Below are positions 15,457 to 30,190 of a stretch of DNA of 30,461 bases, one piece after another; position 1 is the stretch's first letter; every line of letters begins with the position of its first letter. The position numbers were made by a program, and so were the translations under genes. The stretch comes from Trachelipus rathkii. Its lineage: Eukaryota; Arthropoda; Malacostraca; Isopoda; Trachelipodidae. The notes beneath the pieces were generated by a model, which did not search any database, was not told the origin of the DNA, and saw only the letters and a program-made list of their open reading frames with translations. Location of the stretch: NCBI GenBank assembly GCA_015478945.1, contig JABUQX010124323.1, positions 2,501-32,961 on the forward strand, in the 5' to 3' direction.

Positions 15457-17592
15457 ATGGAGATGGAATCAATTGTTGATTATTTATTAAAAACAAACTT
15501 TAGAAATCTTAGTTTTGAAGAACAAATGCAAATTAAAAAATGTGGAAGGCCAACACCAAATTTGAACATAATTAATAAAGGCAAAAATGGAAATCGGAGT
15601 TTCTGTCATGAATGGTTCCAAAAAAAATATGGTTAACGGGATGTCCTATAAGACAGAAGTTATATTGCTGGCCATGTTTAATTTTTAGCAATAATTCAGT
15701 CAAAGACGCTTGGGGAAAAGAAGGTTTTTCTGATATGAAAAATTTGAGTAGAGCATGCAAAAAACATGAAGCATCTCAGAGACATTTAGAATGTACCTTA
15801 AAATATAGTAATTTTGGAAAATACAATATTGATCAGGCTTTAAGTGAATCTCATAAAACGCTTATTAAAAAACATAACGAAGAAGTTGACGAAAATCGCC
15901 AGATTATGAGAAGGCTAATAGACTGTGTAATTTTTCTTGGTAAACAAGAATTGTCATTCAGAGGACACAATGAAAGTTCCTCTTCTTTAAATAAAGGTAA
16001 TTATGTTGAACTTCTTTCTCTCCTTAAAAAGTACGATTGTAGGCTTAAGGAAGGTGTTCACTGCTCTGGATCTTTTCAAGGTACATCACCTGATATTCAG
16101 AATGATCTAATTTCATGCGTGAGTAAAGTTCTCAATGATCATATTACAACAGAAATAAACAGTGCTATGTTTTTCTCAATTCAAGTGGACGAAACAATGG
16201 ATAAATCTGTAGCTGAACATCTATCCATAATTATTCGTTATGTGGACGAGAAGTGCGACATTCAAGAAAGATTTATTGTTTTTTTTCCAGTGTCTGAAGA
16301 CAGAGGAGCTGAAGCTATTACAAATATAGTGTCTAAAGTCGTGGAAAATTTTAATGAGGTACGATCAAAATTAGTTGGACAAACCTACGACGGAGCATCA
16401 GTCATGGCGGGCGATATTTCAGGAGTGAAAACAAGAATTATGGCAATATATCCAATGGCGTTTTTTACTCACTGTTATGCTCACAGACTGCAATTAATTT
16501 TGCTAAACGGAACAAAGATACCTGAAGTAAAGGGATTTTTTTCTCATTTGAATTCATTTCATGCGTTTTTTAGTAAATCGCCCAAACGGATGACATTATT
16601 ACAGGAAACTTATAAGAAATCAAATCTGGGCGGAAACTTTAAAAAACCTATTGCTCCATCAGAAACTCGATGGAATTTCAAAGAGCGCGCGGTTAGTGTA
16701 ATTTTAGAATTGTACGAAGTTCTTATCAAAGTTTTTGATGCCGTATCTGAATGGCATAACGACTATGAAGCAGTTACGCTTGCAAATGGCTTAAAATATA
16801 TACTTTCGGAATTTTCGTTCGTATTTTTATTGTGTTTATAGTCGAATTTTTGATATATGTGGATTTTTATTTAGTATTCTCCAAGCAAAGCACTCAAACA
16901 TACCTACAGCAAATAAATATATAATGGAAGTATCTGTAAAATTATCTAACCTTAGGTCAGATGAAGCTTTTGGCTCTGTTTACGAAAGAGCTGTTAAAAT
17001 TTGCGGCGAGCCAAAAGATAAGAGAGGTTATGACAAGAATAAATGGAAAGGCTTGTTTTATAGTGTTCTGGACCATGTTACTACACAAATAGAAAGCAGA
17101 TTTAACGATTTTGACAAATTGAATTTCTTTGCACTTTTAGATAATAATGAATTCATAAACTATAGGCGACGATTTCCGAATATTCTTATAAATTCATTAA
17201 TAGAGAGCTACCCCATTTTTGAAAAAGAAAAGCTGTGTAGTGAACTAAAAGTTTTATGGAATAGCGATGAGCTAAATGTAAGCCAAAATATTCTCCTCAA
17301 AAAAATTAAAGAACTTGATATCAGTAGTTCATTTGATCAGGTGTTTCGTCTAGCTACATTGATGTCAACTCTTTCTGTAACCTCCAGCAGTGTTGAGAGA
17401 TCTTTTTCTTGCCTTAAAAGAATTAAATCTTATCTAAGAACCACGATGAGCGATGAAAGATTAAATGATTTGGCAAGGATGTCAATTGAAAAAGAGCTAC
17501 TAGTCTCATTATGCGAAAAAGAAATTCTGTATGATGAAGCAATACGGTACTTTCTACAAAAAGAGAGAAAACTGAAGCTTCAATACAAGTAA
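15457..17592 (+). pseudogene. ZMYM1-like hAT transposase with two frameshifts
   Basis: It starts MEMESIVDYLLKTNF at 15457. In order: a TTF-type zinc finger (RSFCHEWFQKKY, LYCWPC, KKHEASQRH; about 15590-15795), a DUF4371-type core with SIQVDETMDKS (first Asp) and GQTYDGASVMAG (second Asp) at 16180-16400, CYAHRLQLIL and PSETRWNF near 16475-16670, and the hAT dimerisation block with TSSSVERSFSCLKRIKSYL (catalytic Glu) near 17380-17440, ending LQYK at 17592. About 710 codons is full length for this family. Only two single-base shifts interrupt it, near 15630 (a base missing at KKY-WLTG) and near 16835 (FVFLLC to SRIFDICGF). It is the best preserved transposon gene here and may have stopped being active recently. 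Confidence 0.9.
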
Positions 17593-17640
17593 TATATTAA
17601 CCAGTGTTTTTATTAAAGCAAAATCCACGTAAAACAGGTA

Positions 17641-19780
<2,140 letters not shown>

Positions 19781-19798
19781 ATATATACATATATAGAA

Positions 19799-19914
<116 letters not shown>

Positions 19915-19985
19915 CTGACGTTTAAAACAAAACTAAAAAATTAAACAAATCTAAACTCTAGAAAAGCAAATAGACTGCCAATCAC

Positions 19986-20220
19986 CTCATTCCCCACCAA
20001 AGAAAGCAATGATGTTTTTTTGTTTTCTTCTTCTAACTTATAAGGTGAAAAATTTAAATTCAAAAATTCAAATAACTTTTCAAGTTGACTCAGGGCACAA
20101 ACCGCCGATTCTGGATCGCTAATTTTCAAAAAATTGTCCGATTTCTTGGTATACAGTACATAAATACCATACTCTGCTTGATGAAATATGACTATTTCTG
20201 AACCTTCACATAATACAGGC
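19986..20220 (-). CDS. ZW10: ZW10 homolog, internal exon (second visible)
   Basis: This 235-bp exon starts with the single base that completes a Lys codon and reads PVLCEGSEIVIFHQAEYGIY, KSDNFLKISDPESAV, SQLEKLFEFLNLNF, and ends KKTSLLSLVGNE. It follows the human ZW10 segment that starts RPLASCPSLHAVIE and ends EKTSKVPLAEMLGDMI (recalled). The acceptor TTTCCCACTTGTAG then GCCTG is strong. The donor is GAG then GTGATT (phase 0). An alternative A then GTCTAT, 10 bases further on, would pair in frame with a shifted acceptor of the next exon. The exon lies between two inverted LINE copies, C and D. It is open throughout apart from an in-frame stop beyond the donor. Confidence 0.87.
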
Positions 20221-20366
20221 CTACAAGTGGGAAAGATGATGCTAATATAAATGAATCAATAACAAAAAAAAATATTTTTTAATGTTAATTATAAGTGAGT
20301 CAATAACAAAAAAATATATTTTAATGTTAATTACGAAGAAAATATTATTTATTAAAAATTTACTTT
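20221..20366. other. ZW10 intron, original sequence left of LINE copy D
   Basis: AT-rich intron sequence with a near-duplicate of about 45 bp: AATCAATAACAAAAAAAA (about 20253) and GAGTCAATAACAAAAAAATA (about 20296), each followed by TTTTAATGTTAATTA. It belongs to the 338-bp ancestral intron. Confidence 0.7.
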
Positions 20367-20379
20367 CTAAAAGATATGT
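20367..20379 (+). repeat. Target-site duplication of LINE copy D (left)
   Basis: CTAAAAGATATGT is repeated perfectly at 23703-23715, on the other side of LINE copy D. The bases beyond each copy differ, so it is a 13-bp duplication. Confidence 0.92.
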
Positions 20380-20413
20380 TCTTTCTTTCTTTCTTTCTTC
20401 ACCTTCCTCTTTG

Positions 20414-20427
20414 CCCCAAGATTGGGG
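20414..20427. other. Conserved 3' stem of the LINE family (copy D)
   Basis: CCCCAAGATTGGGG is a perfect inverted repeat that lies directly before the 3' tail. The same motif occurs at 11391-11404 (B), 19556-19569 (C, other strand) and, one base worn, 11053-11065 (E). Conservation at a fixed place suggests a 3' RNA hairpin recognised by the reverse transcriptase; this role is inferred. Confidence 0.6.
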
Positions 20428-20604
20428 GTAAGGTGCTGTACAAGCATCGGAAAAGAAAAGCAGTAGGAGAACATGACAAACGTCGAAAAGAAAGCCCAGC
20501 CTTACCGCCCCCTCTGTACCATTAATTAGTGAGAGCTCGTCACAGACAGAAAATCCACCCTAGAGCATCATAGGACCGCGACGGACCCTCACTATGGTAA
20601 ATCG

Positions 20605-21113
20605 TCAATGTAAGGGTTCATCCCCTGGCCCAGGTGGGCCACAACCATGCCCCCATACAAAACCCCGCCATTCTCTCCTATCATGCACCTTTATTCTCGC
20701 CTCTGCCAAACTCACATTTCTCTCCTTCAGACATTCGTTCACCGACTCAATCCACTTTCTCTTCGGTCTCCCAGAAGGTCGGTTCCCAACACACTCTCCA
20801 CTATACATCCGCTTAACCAACCGACTTTCATTCATCCTTTCCACATGACCAAACCATCTCAACATACTTTCATTTATTCTCTCATTTACCCCTTTCTTCT
20901 CACACCACACAACTCTCTAATACGTTCATTCCTCACTTTATTAATTCTTTTCACACCTAGCATGCCCCTAAGATTGTCCATCTGAACACATTGAACTTTA
21001 GATCTATACTTCTTATTCCAGACCATAGTCTCACTACCATACAATAACACAGGTAACAACATACCCTCATGTAAGACTCTAGCGCACTCAAGACTTAGTC
21101 CCTTTACATTCAC
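20605..21113 (-). pseudogene. LINE copy D C-terminal domain
   Basis: Two overlapping frames (21113-20886 and 20910-20605) give KGLSLECARVLHEGMLLPVL, YGSETMVWNKKYRSKVQ, GMLGVKRINKVRNERIREL, LRWFGHVERM, GNRPSGRPKRKWIE and EARIKVHDRREWRGFV. This is the domain that follows RT in RTE-like LINEs. A shift lies at about 20890-20910 and another near 21115. Confidence 0.88.
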
Positions 21114-21211
21114 CTCAACGATTTAATGCACCAGCCACCTTCCTGCCATTCACAACTCTTCCTACTACACTCTGCATCATCCGTTCTCTCATCCAACACA
21201 TACCTAAATAT

Positions 21212-22574
21212 TTAAAACTCAGACACTTGCTCCAGCTGCTCATCATCTAACATAACTTCACACTGAGGACTGTCCTCACTCACAACCATAACCTTACTCT
21301 TACCTACGTTTACTTTCAAACCCCTCCTTTTACATACCCTGCCAAATCTCTCCACCAATCCTCTCAAACTCTCTTCAGACTCGCACCCTCCACCCAACCA
21401 TCCGCATGGCCAGGTGTGGGCACCCCCTCCACTCCTTCCATTCTCCATCATTCTAACACCATTTCCTGCCATCCCCACCTCGAATTCTTTCATAACCCCA
21501 TCCATATACACATTGAATAACCAAGGAGACATAACACAACCCTGTCTCACTCCGCTATTAATCCTAAACCAATCACCATTGACAACATTTATTCTTACAC
21601 ACGCTTCACTATCGTCATACATACTTTTGATTCCATTCAGAAGCCTACCACCAACACCATATATCACTAATACCTGCCATAAAGCTTCCCTATTAACTCT
21701 ATCATACGCCTGTTGTAAATCCATAAAACCTAAATATAATTTACATTCTGAAACAAATGATTGAGAATAATTTGTTTCACGTAAAGATTTGATCCACACA
21801 TCTCTACCACTCCAAACGCACCTTGTTCTTCACCAATCAGTCCCTCAGTCACTCGACGCACTCTTTCGACCAAAATACCAGCATATACCTTCCCTACAAC
21901 ACTCAATAAACTTATTCCCCTATAATTTCTACAGTTCCCTTTTTCTCCCTTACCCTTATACAAGGGTACTATTACCGCTCTCCTCCAATCCCTTGGAACT
22001 ATACCCTCCATAAACGCTTATTACACAACTTCCAAATCCAATCAATCACCATCTCGCCTCCGCTCTTGATCATTTCACTAGTAATTTCATCTATACCTGC
22101 AGATTTACCATTCTTCAACTTTCTCACCCTACCCATTACCTCCTCCTTACTAATAACCTCATCCCCAAAATACCTATTCCTTCTTGCACCATCAAAACCA
22201 CACACATTCACTAACACCTCATCACTACTGTTAATATTGTGCAGATTTTCGAAGTGTTCTTTCCACACTCCCCTCACATCCATTTCATCAGTTACAAAAG
22301 CACCATCCCTATTCATTATTCTAAGCAGATTCCCCTTATTCTCATTCTTAACCTTTCGCGCTTCCTTCCAGAAGAGCTTCCTATTTCCTTGTATGTCCTC
22401 ATTCATCCTCCTTCCAAACTGTTCATTTACCTCTTGTTTTCTCCTACGTATACACCTTTTAGTATTTCTTTTTTCCTCCTTATATAATTCCAAGCATCTT
22501 TCTTTTGAAACTTCATCATTTGCTTTTAGTACATTCAACCACGCTTCTTTTTTACCTTTAACCGCTTTCATCAC
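21212..22574 (-). pseudogene. LINE copy D reverse transcriptase, inactive
   Basis: Frames 22574-21999, 22011-21730 and 21799-21212 contain, in order, NGKSAGIDEITSEMIKSGG, WRRAVIVPLYKGKGEKGNC, NYRGISLLSVVGKVYAGI, FMDLQQAYDRVNREALW (first catalytic Asp), GVRQGCVMSPWLFNVYMDGV and GKSKVMVVSED. The segment that should read PYLLYADDLVL (about 21385-21425) is scrambled to AHTWPCGWLGGG, so both metal-binding Asp residues are lost. At least two shifts join the pieces, near 22005 and 21735-21795. Confidence 0.92.
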
Positions 22575-22906
22575 CTCTTCATTCCACCATTCGCTGTTAA
22601 CATTCTTACTCCTACTTTAGCACATCCACACACTTCATTTGCACTAACAATTGCTTCCTTCATTTGCCCCCCAGATTTGTTCAGTATCAACTTGTTCACA
22701 TTCAACCGATTTACTAGCGAGCGCTCTTACATACTTATCCTTATTCTCTTGCTCACTTAACTTCTCACTCTTAATTTTGCCTACTTCCTTTCGTATCACC
22801 TTCCTCTCCATCCAAGCCCCCACTAACTTAATTTTACATAGAACAACATAATGATCCGATAACCCATTCCTAAACCTCCCCTCACTGATTTAACATCCAA
22901 CATACT

Positions 22907-23570
22907 TCAAAACATCTTCACCAACACAAAATCAATCATACTTTTCACTTCGATACCATCTCTACCTACACCAACTCTAGTATACTTATGAATACTCTTG
23001 TGTTTAAAGAAAGTATTACTTACACACATACTTCTCTCCTCACAGAAATCAATCACCTTCCTACCATTCTCATTTTCTCCCGCCACCCCAAAACCTCCTG
23101 TTATACCATCCCTTTTTTGATCACCTATCCAACCATTCAGGTCCCCCAACACTATCAACCTGAAACTCCTACTCACCCCATCCAGAACATCATTCAAATT
23201 ATCCCAAAAATCGTACTCTCTTCAACGTTTCCCTCAGATGGACCATACGTCACAACCACACACACCTTGACCTTTTCAAACTTAAATTTAACCATTAGAA
23301 TTCTAGGACTCACACACACACAAAGTCTACCATAGCTTTGTACCACAGGTCACTCATCAAAATTGCAACTCCTTCTCTCCCTCTCTCATTCTCTTCCACA
23401 CCAGCACGCACACATTTCACATCACACCACTTAATTTCACCTTTTCCTTTCATCTTTGTTTCAGTCACAGCGAGCAAATCAAATTTGCCCTTTCTAAATA
23501 CATCCATCACCTCTCTCCTCTTCTCCTCAACATTTATTCCTCTGACATTCCATGTACCCATACGATTCAT
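22907..23570 (-). pseudogene. LINE copy D APE-type endonuclease
   Basis: It starts MNRMGTWNVRGIN at 23570 and shows the family motifs TWNVRG (Asn), LLAVTETKM (Glu), FRLIVLGDLNGWIG (Asp-Leu-Asn) and a final KSMIDFVLV. This is the apurinic-type endonuclease that nicks the target DNA in target-primed reverse transcription. The frame is broken between 23310 and 23197. An upstream leader in the same frame begins at about 23684. Confidence 0.88.
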
Positions 23571-23651
23571 ACAATTTCGCCGAAAGTTAGAAGGTCGTTT
23601 ACGGCGATCACGACCATCTCCGAGGCATGCATCAGCATTCCTAGCAAGAGA

Positions 23652-23700
23652 TAGGTGGTAGTGGGCAGCCAACCCAACTACCACCTACCAACCCAACTAC
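23652..23700. other. 5'-end hairpin and direct repeat of LINE copy D
   Basis: TAGGTGGTAGT (23652-23662) and ACTACCACCTA (23677-23687) form a perfect 11-bp inverted repeat with a 14-base loop. The motif CCAACCCAACTAC occurs twice (about 23669-23681 and 23688-23700). This lies at the very 5' end of the inserted LINE, suggesting a near-complete 5' end. Confidence 0.75.
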
Positions 23701-23702
23701 AA

Positions 23703-23715
23703 CTAAAAGATATGT
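23703..23715 (+). repeat. Target-site duplication of LINE copy D (right)
   Basis: Second copy of CTAAAAGATATGT. AT-rich original intron sequence continues from here to the exon at 23895. Confidence 0.92.
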
Positions 23716-23894
23716 AATTATCAAATATTTATATATTAATTAATATAAAAATTCATACCATAAGAAATATTTAAAAGTCCAAGTAAAAAATCAAATTAAA
23801 TGACAATATTGATTTGAAATTCTAAGAAAAAAAAAAATCTAAAAACTACCAACAAAGAAAACAAAGTCAAGACCAAAATTTAAAACACACTCAC

Positions 23895-26389
<2,495 letters not shown>

Positions 26390-26880
26390 TACTTTAGCAT
26401 GGCATGGGAGTTTTTGCTAAATTGGATGTGAACAATTATTTATCTGGGGGATATAGATGTCTCCTTAACCCAACTTGTTTTTGGCAGTACGATTTAGGAG
26501 AGTACTCATAACGGATAATAAGGATTGTGATCACACATAACTAATTGAGTGAAAAGAGAAGCATACTGGAGACATGATTAAAGAAGTATTAGAAACAATA
26601 GAACATGCTAGAAAAATACATATAGAAATAAAAGTTCAGAAAAAATTAAAAATCCGTGCATTTGAGCCATATGTTTCAGATGAGTGAACGAAGGACATTC
26701 TGTCAAGTATATCAGATATAGGTGAAGAAGTATATCACAAAAGAAACAATTGATAAAGAATTGAGAGGACCAGCTAAAATAATGTGTGTAGATGGAAAAA
26801 CCATCGCATAGTAAAACATTGAGGTACTTTAAGAGCTGTATCGAAAGTTCATTCAACAAGAATTCAAAAAGATAAATTTA
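26390..26880 (+). pseudogene. Copia integrase C-terminal remnant
   Basis: A worn NQLVFG-like motif near 26465-26500 (LTQLVFGS) is followed by DMIKEVLETIEHARK, then ISDIGEEVYHKRNN, RGPAKIMCVDGKT and LRAVSKVHSTRIQKDKFK. The second part matches the VGDxVYFKR...WxGPGxVIGxDG...RHGG region that follows the integrase core in GalEa-like elements. Several shifts and stops are present. Confidence 0.7.
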
Positions 26881-27426
26881 AATGAAAAATAATAATGAAC
26901 TTGAAGATAAAAAGGATGAAGATATGAAGAGAAAGAAATGAAAATCATATGATAGATAATTTAAATGAGAATGGTAATGATACAGAGAAATCAATATGGT
27001 CAAAAAATTAATAGATGATGAAACTGAATAATGAAAATGAAGTCAAACTGAAGATGAAGAAAGAAGAAGAAGAAATGACATCAAATGATGAATATGAAGA
27101 AATTGAATCCAAAAAATGTGAAAACAGGTAAATTACTATGAAATGAAATTAAAAGAATAATGAAGATATAATAAATTGCTATGTCATTTAGTAGAGCTGG
27201 AAAAGCAACTAGTAAAAAATATAATAGATGTTATAACATACGAAATTTGAATACAAATAGAATAATATGTATAGATTTGAAGAATTTGAAAAAATTATGA
27301 ATTTAAATGTAATTGAAAATGAAGAAGATAGCGAGGAAGAATCGTTGGATGAGTGAGAAATAGATTATAGATGAAATAGATAGTGAAGATGAAGGTGAGG
27401 AGATAAATCAAAGTTATTATAATCAT

Positions 27427-28290
27427 TCAAATGAAGAAATTAAACAAGCCAAAATGAAAGAGATAGAAAATTGGAAGAAGAACAAGGTCTTTGAAGAAGT
27501 AAATAATAAAGGTGAAAGAGCAATTAATGTAAGATGGGTAATTAATGAAAAATTAATGCAGAATAACAAGAAAAAATTTAAAGCTAGATTGGTAGCTAAA
27601 GGATATGAAGAAAAAGTAGAGGAAAAAACAGATGCACCAACAGTATCAACTGAAGCAATGAAAATGATACTAACCATAGCTCAGGAAAAGAAATGGAAAA
27701 TAAATGCTATGGGATATTTCAGCAGCATACTTACAAGGAGATACAATAACAAGAAAAGTATATCTAAAACCACCAACAGAATTTGACAATGGTAAACTTT
27801 GGAGACTGAATAAAACCGTATATGGATTACAAGATTGCTGCTATGATGTGGGGTATTTAATCATTGAAAAAACAATTAATTAAGTTAGGTTTAAAACAAA
27901 GTAAAATGGAACGCAACACTATTTATAATGAAAGATTCAATTAATATAGAAGGATTATTATGTACACAAGTAGATGATATTTTATGGGTAGGAAGTAAAA
28001 TATTTAAAAACAATTATAAATAAATAAATTAAAAAATCATCTTTGAAATAGGAGAAAGTAGTTCAGAATCATTTAAATATTTAGGAGTTCACAATTATGT
28101 AGGAAGAAAAAACTGAAATAATAATTGGGAGCAAATAATTACTGGGAGAAGATTAAAACAATTAAGAAATAAAAACAAAAGAACAATAGAAAAACTTTTA
28201 TAAAAGAGAAGGTACAAAGAAGTACCAACAATTAATAGGTAAATTAAATTTGATGGCAAGAAATACAAGGCCCAGATTTAGCGTATATAG
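27427..28290 (+). pseudogene. Copia reverse transcriptase remnant
   Basis: Open from 27427 to about 27710 (EIKQAKMKEIENWKKNKVF, INVRWVINEK, KKFKARLVAKGYEE, TDAPTVSTEAMKMILTIAQ), then a one-base shift, then DISAAYLQGD, KVYLKPPTEFDNGKLWRL and KTVYGL in the second frame. Further pieces include SLKKQLIKLGLKQSKMER and the catalytic TQVDDILWVGSK (27966-28000), with FKYLGVHNY and QQLIGKLNLMARNTRP further on. It is the standard Copia RT order with at least four shifts. Confidence 0.87.
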
Positions 28291-28298
28291 TTAGTAAA

Positions 28299-28860
28299 AT
28301 GAGCATGGGAGAAAAAGAACTGAGTATTAAAGATTATAAAGAACTTCATAGATTAATAAAAAAATACAGAAATGAATTAAATATAATACAAATAAATAAT
28401 GAGAAGATTGAGAAATTAATAACATATTGTGATTCATCATTTGCTAATAGAGAAGGAGATAAAATAGGATGCATTATTTTCGCTGTAGATAAAAAAGGAA
28501 AAATGATACCCATAATGTGGAAATCAAATAAATCAAAGAAAGTGAATCATTCAGTTATACAAGCAGAGGCAAATAGTTTACTTGAAGGCATTGAACAAAC
28601 ATTATATATCCAAAAAATGTGGGAAGAAATTAACTAATAATAAGATACCTATAATTATCAGAACAGATAGTAAGACACTGGTAGATACTCTAATGTCAGA
28701 AAAGACAATCCAAAATTAAAAGTATGAGAATTATATCAGCAATAAGAGAATATTAAATAATCAAGAAGTACAAAAAAAAGAATGGGTGAATAGTAATGAT
28801 AACGAATTCAGCAATTCTAGTTAAGAATTACATAATAAAAATGAGCAAATGGAAAAAAGA
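28299..28860 (+). pseudogene. Copia RNase H remnant
   Basis: The open frame 28299-28637 shows KLITYCDSSFANREGDKIG (first Asp), GKMIPIMWKSNKSKKVNHS and IQAEANSLLEGIEQTLYIQ (catalytic Glu). After a shift it continues IPIIIRTDSKTLVDTLMSE (third Asp) to about 28690, then decays, with a trace of the ...TKKGAN-like C-terminus (FQKANSTP) near 28890. Confidence 0.87.
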
Positions 28861-28880
28861 TAAAAAGTAAAGGAGGATAC

Positions 28881-29512
28881 ATCTTTTCAAAAAGCAAACA
28901 GTACTCCTTAAAACGTAAGATGACAAAAAAACAAATTTGAAAGAAAATCAGTAGTTTAATTTAATATTCAATATCTTAATGCTTGAGTTCACCTTTGTAG
29001 AAAAATAGAATTATTATAATATAGTTTAAATGCTCTTTGATATAATTTTTAAGAAAGTAATTTATAGTTAAAAATAAAGAAAATAAAATTTAAAATAATA
29101 AGAAAAGTTATTAAATGGGCCAAAATATAAAAAAGGATAACAAATGAAATTAGAAATAAAGACGGAATAAATTAAATAAAGATATTTAAGAAAACTATAT
29201 AAAATCAAGAATAAGAAAAAGAAACTTATATCACCACCAATTTTTGACATCTTCATTCCAAATTCAAAAATGGAAATAAAAACTCCAACCAGGAATATCT
29301 TCGAGAAGAAATTGAATGGTATAGAATAAATAGTATAGATCTTTATATATATATAATAAGTTGATATATCTATATACTATATACTCTATTTATATATATC
29401 TATATATAATATATATATATTACTACACAAATACATACTATTCATATATCATAATATACTATATATATTTCATATATATTAATAGTATATATATATATAT
29501 AATATAGTCATT
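28881..29512. other. AT-rich sequence with imperfect TA tracts
   Basis: No gene is evident. The stretch 29341-29505 is made of interrupted TATA tracts, including ATATATATCT and TATACTATATAC-like palindromes, unlike the pure arrays elsewhere. It may hold the 3' long terminal repeat of the Copia element, but I found no matching copy. Confidence 0.45.
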
Positions 29513-30190
29513 ATTCTTGTTTTTTGCTTGGTTCTATAATTACATATTCTTACCTTTCTCTATATACCGCACCACTCGCCCCACTAGTTGCACATAGGCG
29601 CCCTGGCTTCGCCCTGCAATCGGCTTAAGGTCCACCAGCTACTACTACTTCCTTTCACTTGCCTCTCTAGGTCTCCTGTGTCAACCGAATCTTAACCTTC
29701 ATTCATCCGGTTTTATTTTCCCCATTTCTGAACCTTTCTTCCACCCTACATTGATCTACACGCAGTCTCATTCCTCCATTTTATCTTCCATATTTGATAT
29801 ACTCAATTTTCCACCCGGCCGCGTTTGCGAATAATCGCGTTATCCGACGCCTCCGTCTGGGCTACATTGGCCCCCCTGGTATCACTACTCTTATTACAGG
29901 GGACCGTAATTTATTAACACAATACCTATCAGATAGCAATTACGGCGTTTCCAAACGACAGCCTCTTTCAGCTGAACTAGCATCTTCTTCCAATTAGGCC
30001 TTAAAACTGGTTTCTCATTACAGAGTTCCTCCAGAGGATCTTGCTTCCTAGGCGCAAAAGATTCGCAACGCTGGTCCAGGAGTAATAAACAAGCAAAAGG
30101 AAAGGACCGGGTTGCTAGCCCTGTCGCCCTATAACATGTGAAGAAAATACTCATAATGTCCCTGACGCTGCTGCGAAACAACCAACTCTA
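29513..30190. other. Less AT-rich block of unknown origin
   Basis: The block contrasts with the AT-rich sequence on both sides, with segments such as CAATCGGCTTAAGGTCCACC, CCCGGCCGCGTTTGCG and TGGGCTACATTGGCCCCCC. Short open frames (29794-29997 plus, 30181-29894 minus) match no family I know. It could be an exon-containing stretch of another gene, a repeat or a mobile element. No splice-bounded ZW10-like exon is visible. Confidence 0.4.

Larger units (their letters stand above)
20380..23702 (-). mobile_element. RTE-like LINE copy D, longest copy, with target duplication
   Basis: This 3323-bp element is flanked by the perfect 13-bp repeat CTAAAAGATATGT. On the minus strand it has a short 5' region, an APE-type endonuclease, a reverse transcriptase and a C-terminal domain ending in the WFGHVERM...GRPKRKW motif, then a 3' untranslated region, a conserved stem, and a (GAAA)n tail (20380-20400). 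The gene order and C-terminal motif resemble RTE-type LINEs, but the clade should be tested by RT phylogeny. The single reading frame is now broken by about six or more shifts, and the YADD box is destroyed. It fills nearly all of the ZW10 intron in the sense orientation. Confidence 0.93.
26390..28880 (+). mobile_element. GalEa-like Ty1/Copia retrotransposon, heavily decayed
   Basis: Plus-strand pieces occur in the Copia order: integrase end, reverse transcriptase, RNase H. The wording of the motifs (DIGEEVYHKRNN with GGTLRAVSKVHSTR, QVDDILWVGSK, YCDSSFAN) resembles the GalEa group known from crustaceans and some other aquatic animals. A purine-rich stretch AAAAGTAAAGGAGG (about 28861-28876) could be the polypurine tract. 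I could not find either long terminal repeat, so the outer limits are unknown. The element is antisense to ZW10. Confidence 0.75.

Noticed and set aside
15457..17592. The hAT-2 transposase as a domesticated host gene
   Set aside because: Two frameshifts break the frame and terminal repeats flank it, as expected of a transposon copy.
19986..20129. Reading the ZW10 exon as a small stand-alone protein starting at MKISDPES
   Set aside because: The protein similarity continues upstream of that Met to a good splice acceptor at 20220, and the phases match the neighbouring exons.
22066..23661. Plus-strand open frames of 80-180 codons over LINE copies A, B and D, and minus-strand ones over copy C
   Set aside because: They are antisense shadows of the LINE protein; the opposite strand carries the endonuclease and RT motifs in correct order.
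29794..30181. Overlapping open frames in the less AT-rich block taken as genes
   Set aside because: They are short, overlap on opposite strands and show no recognisable domain or splice-bounded exon.
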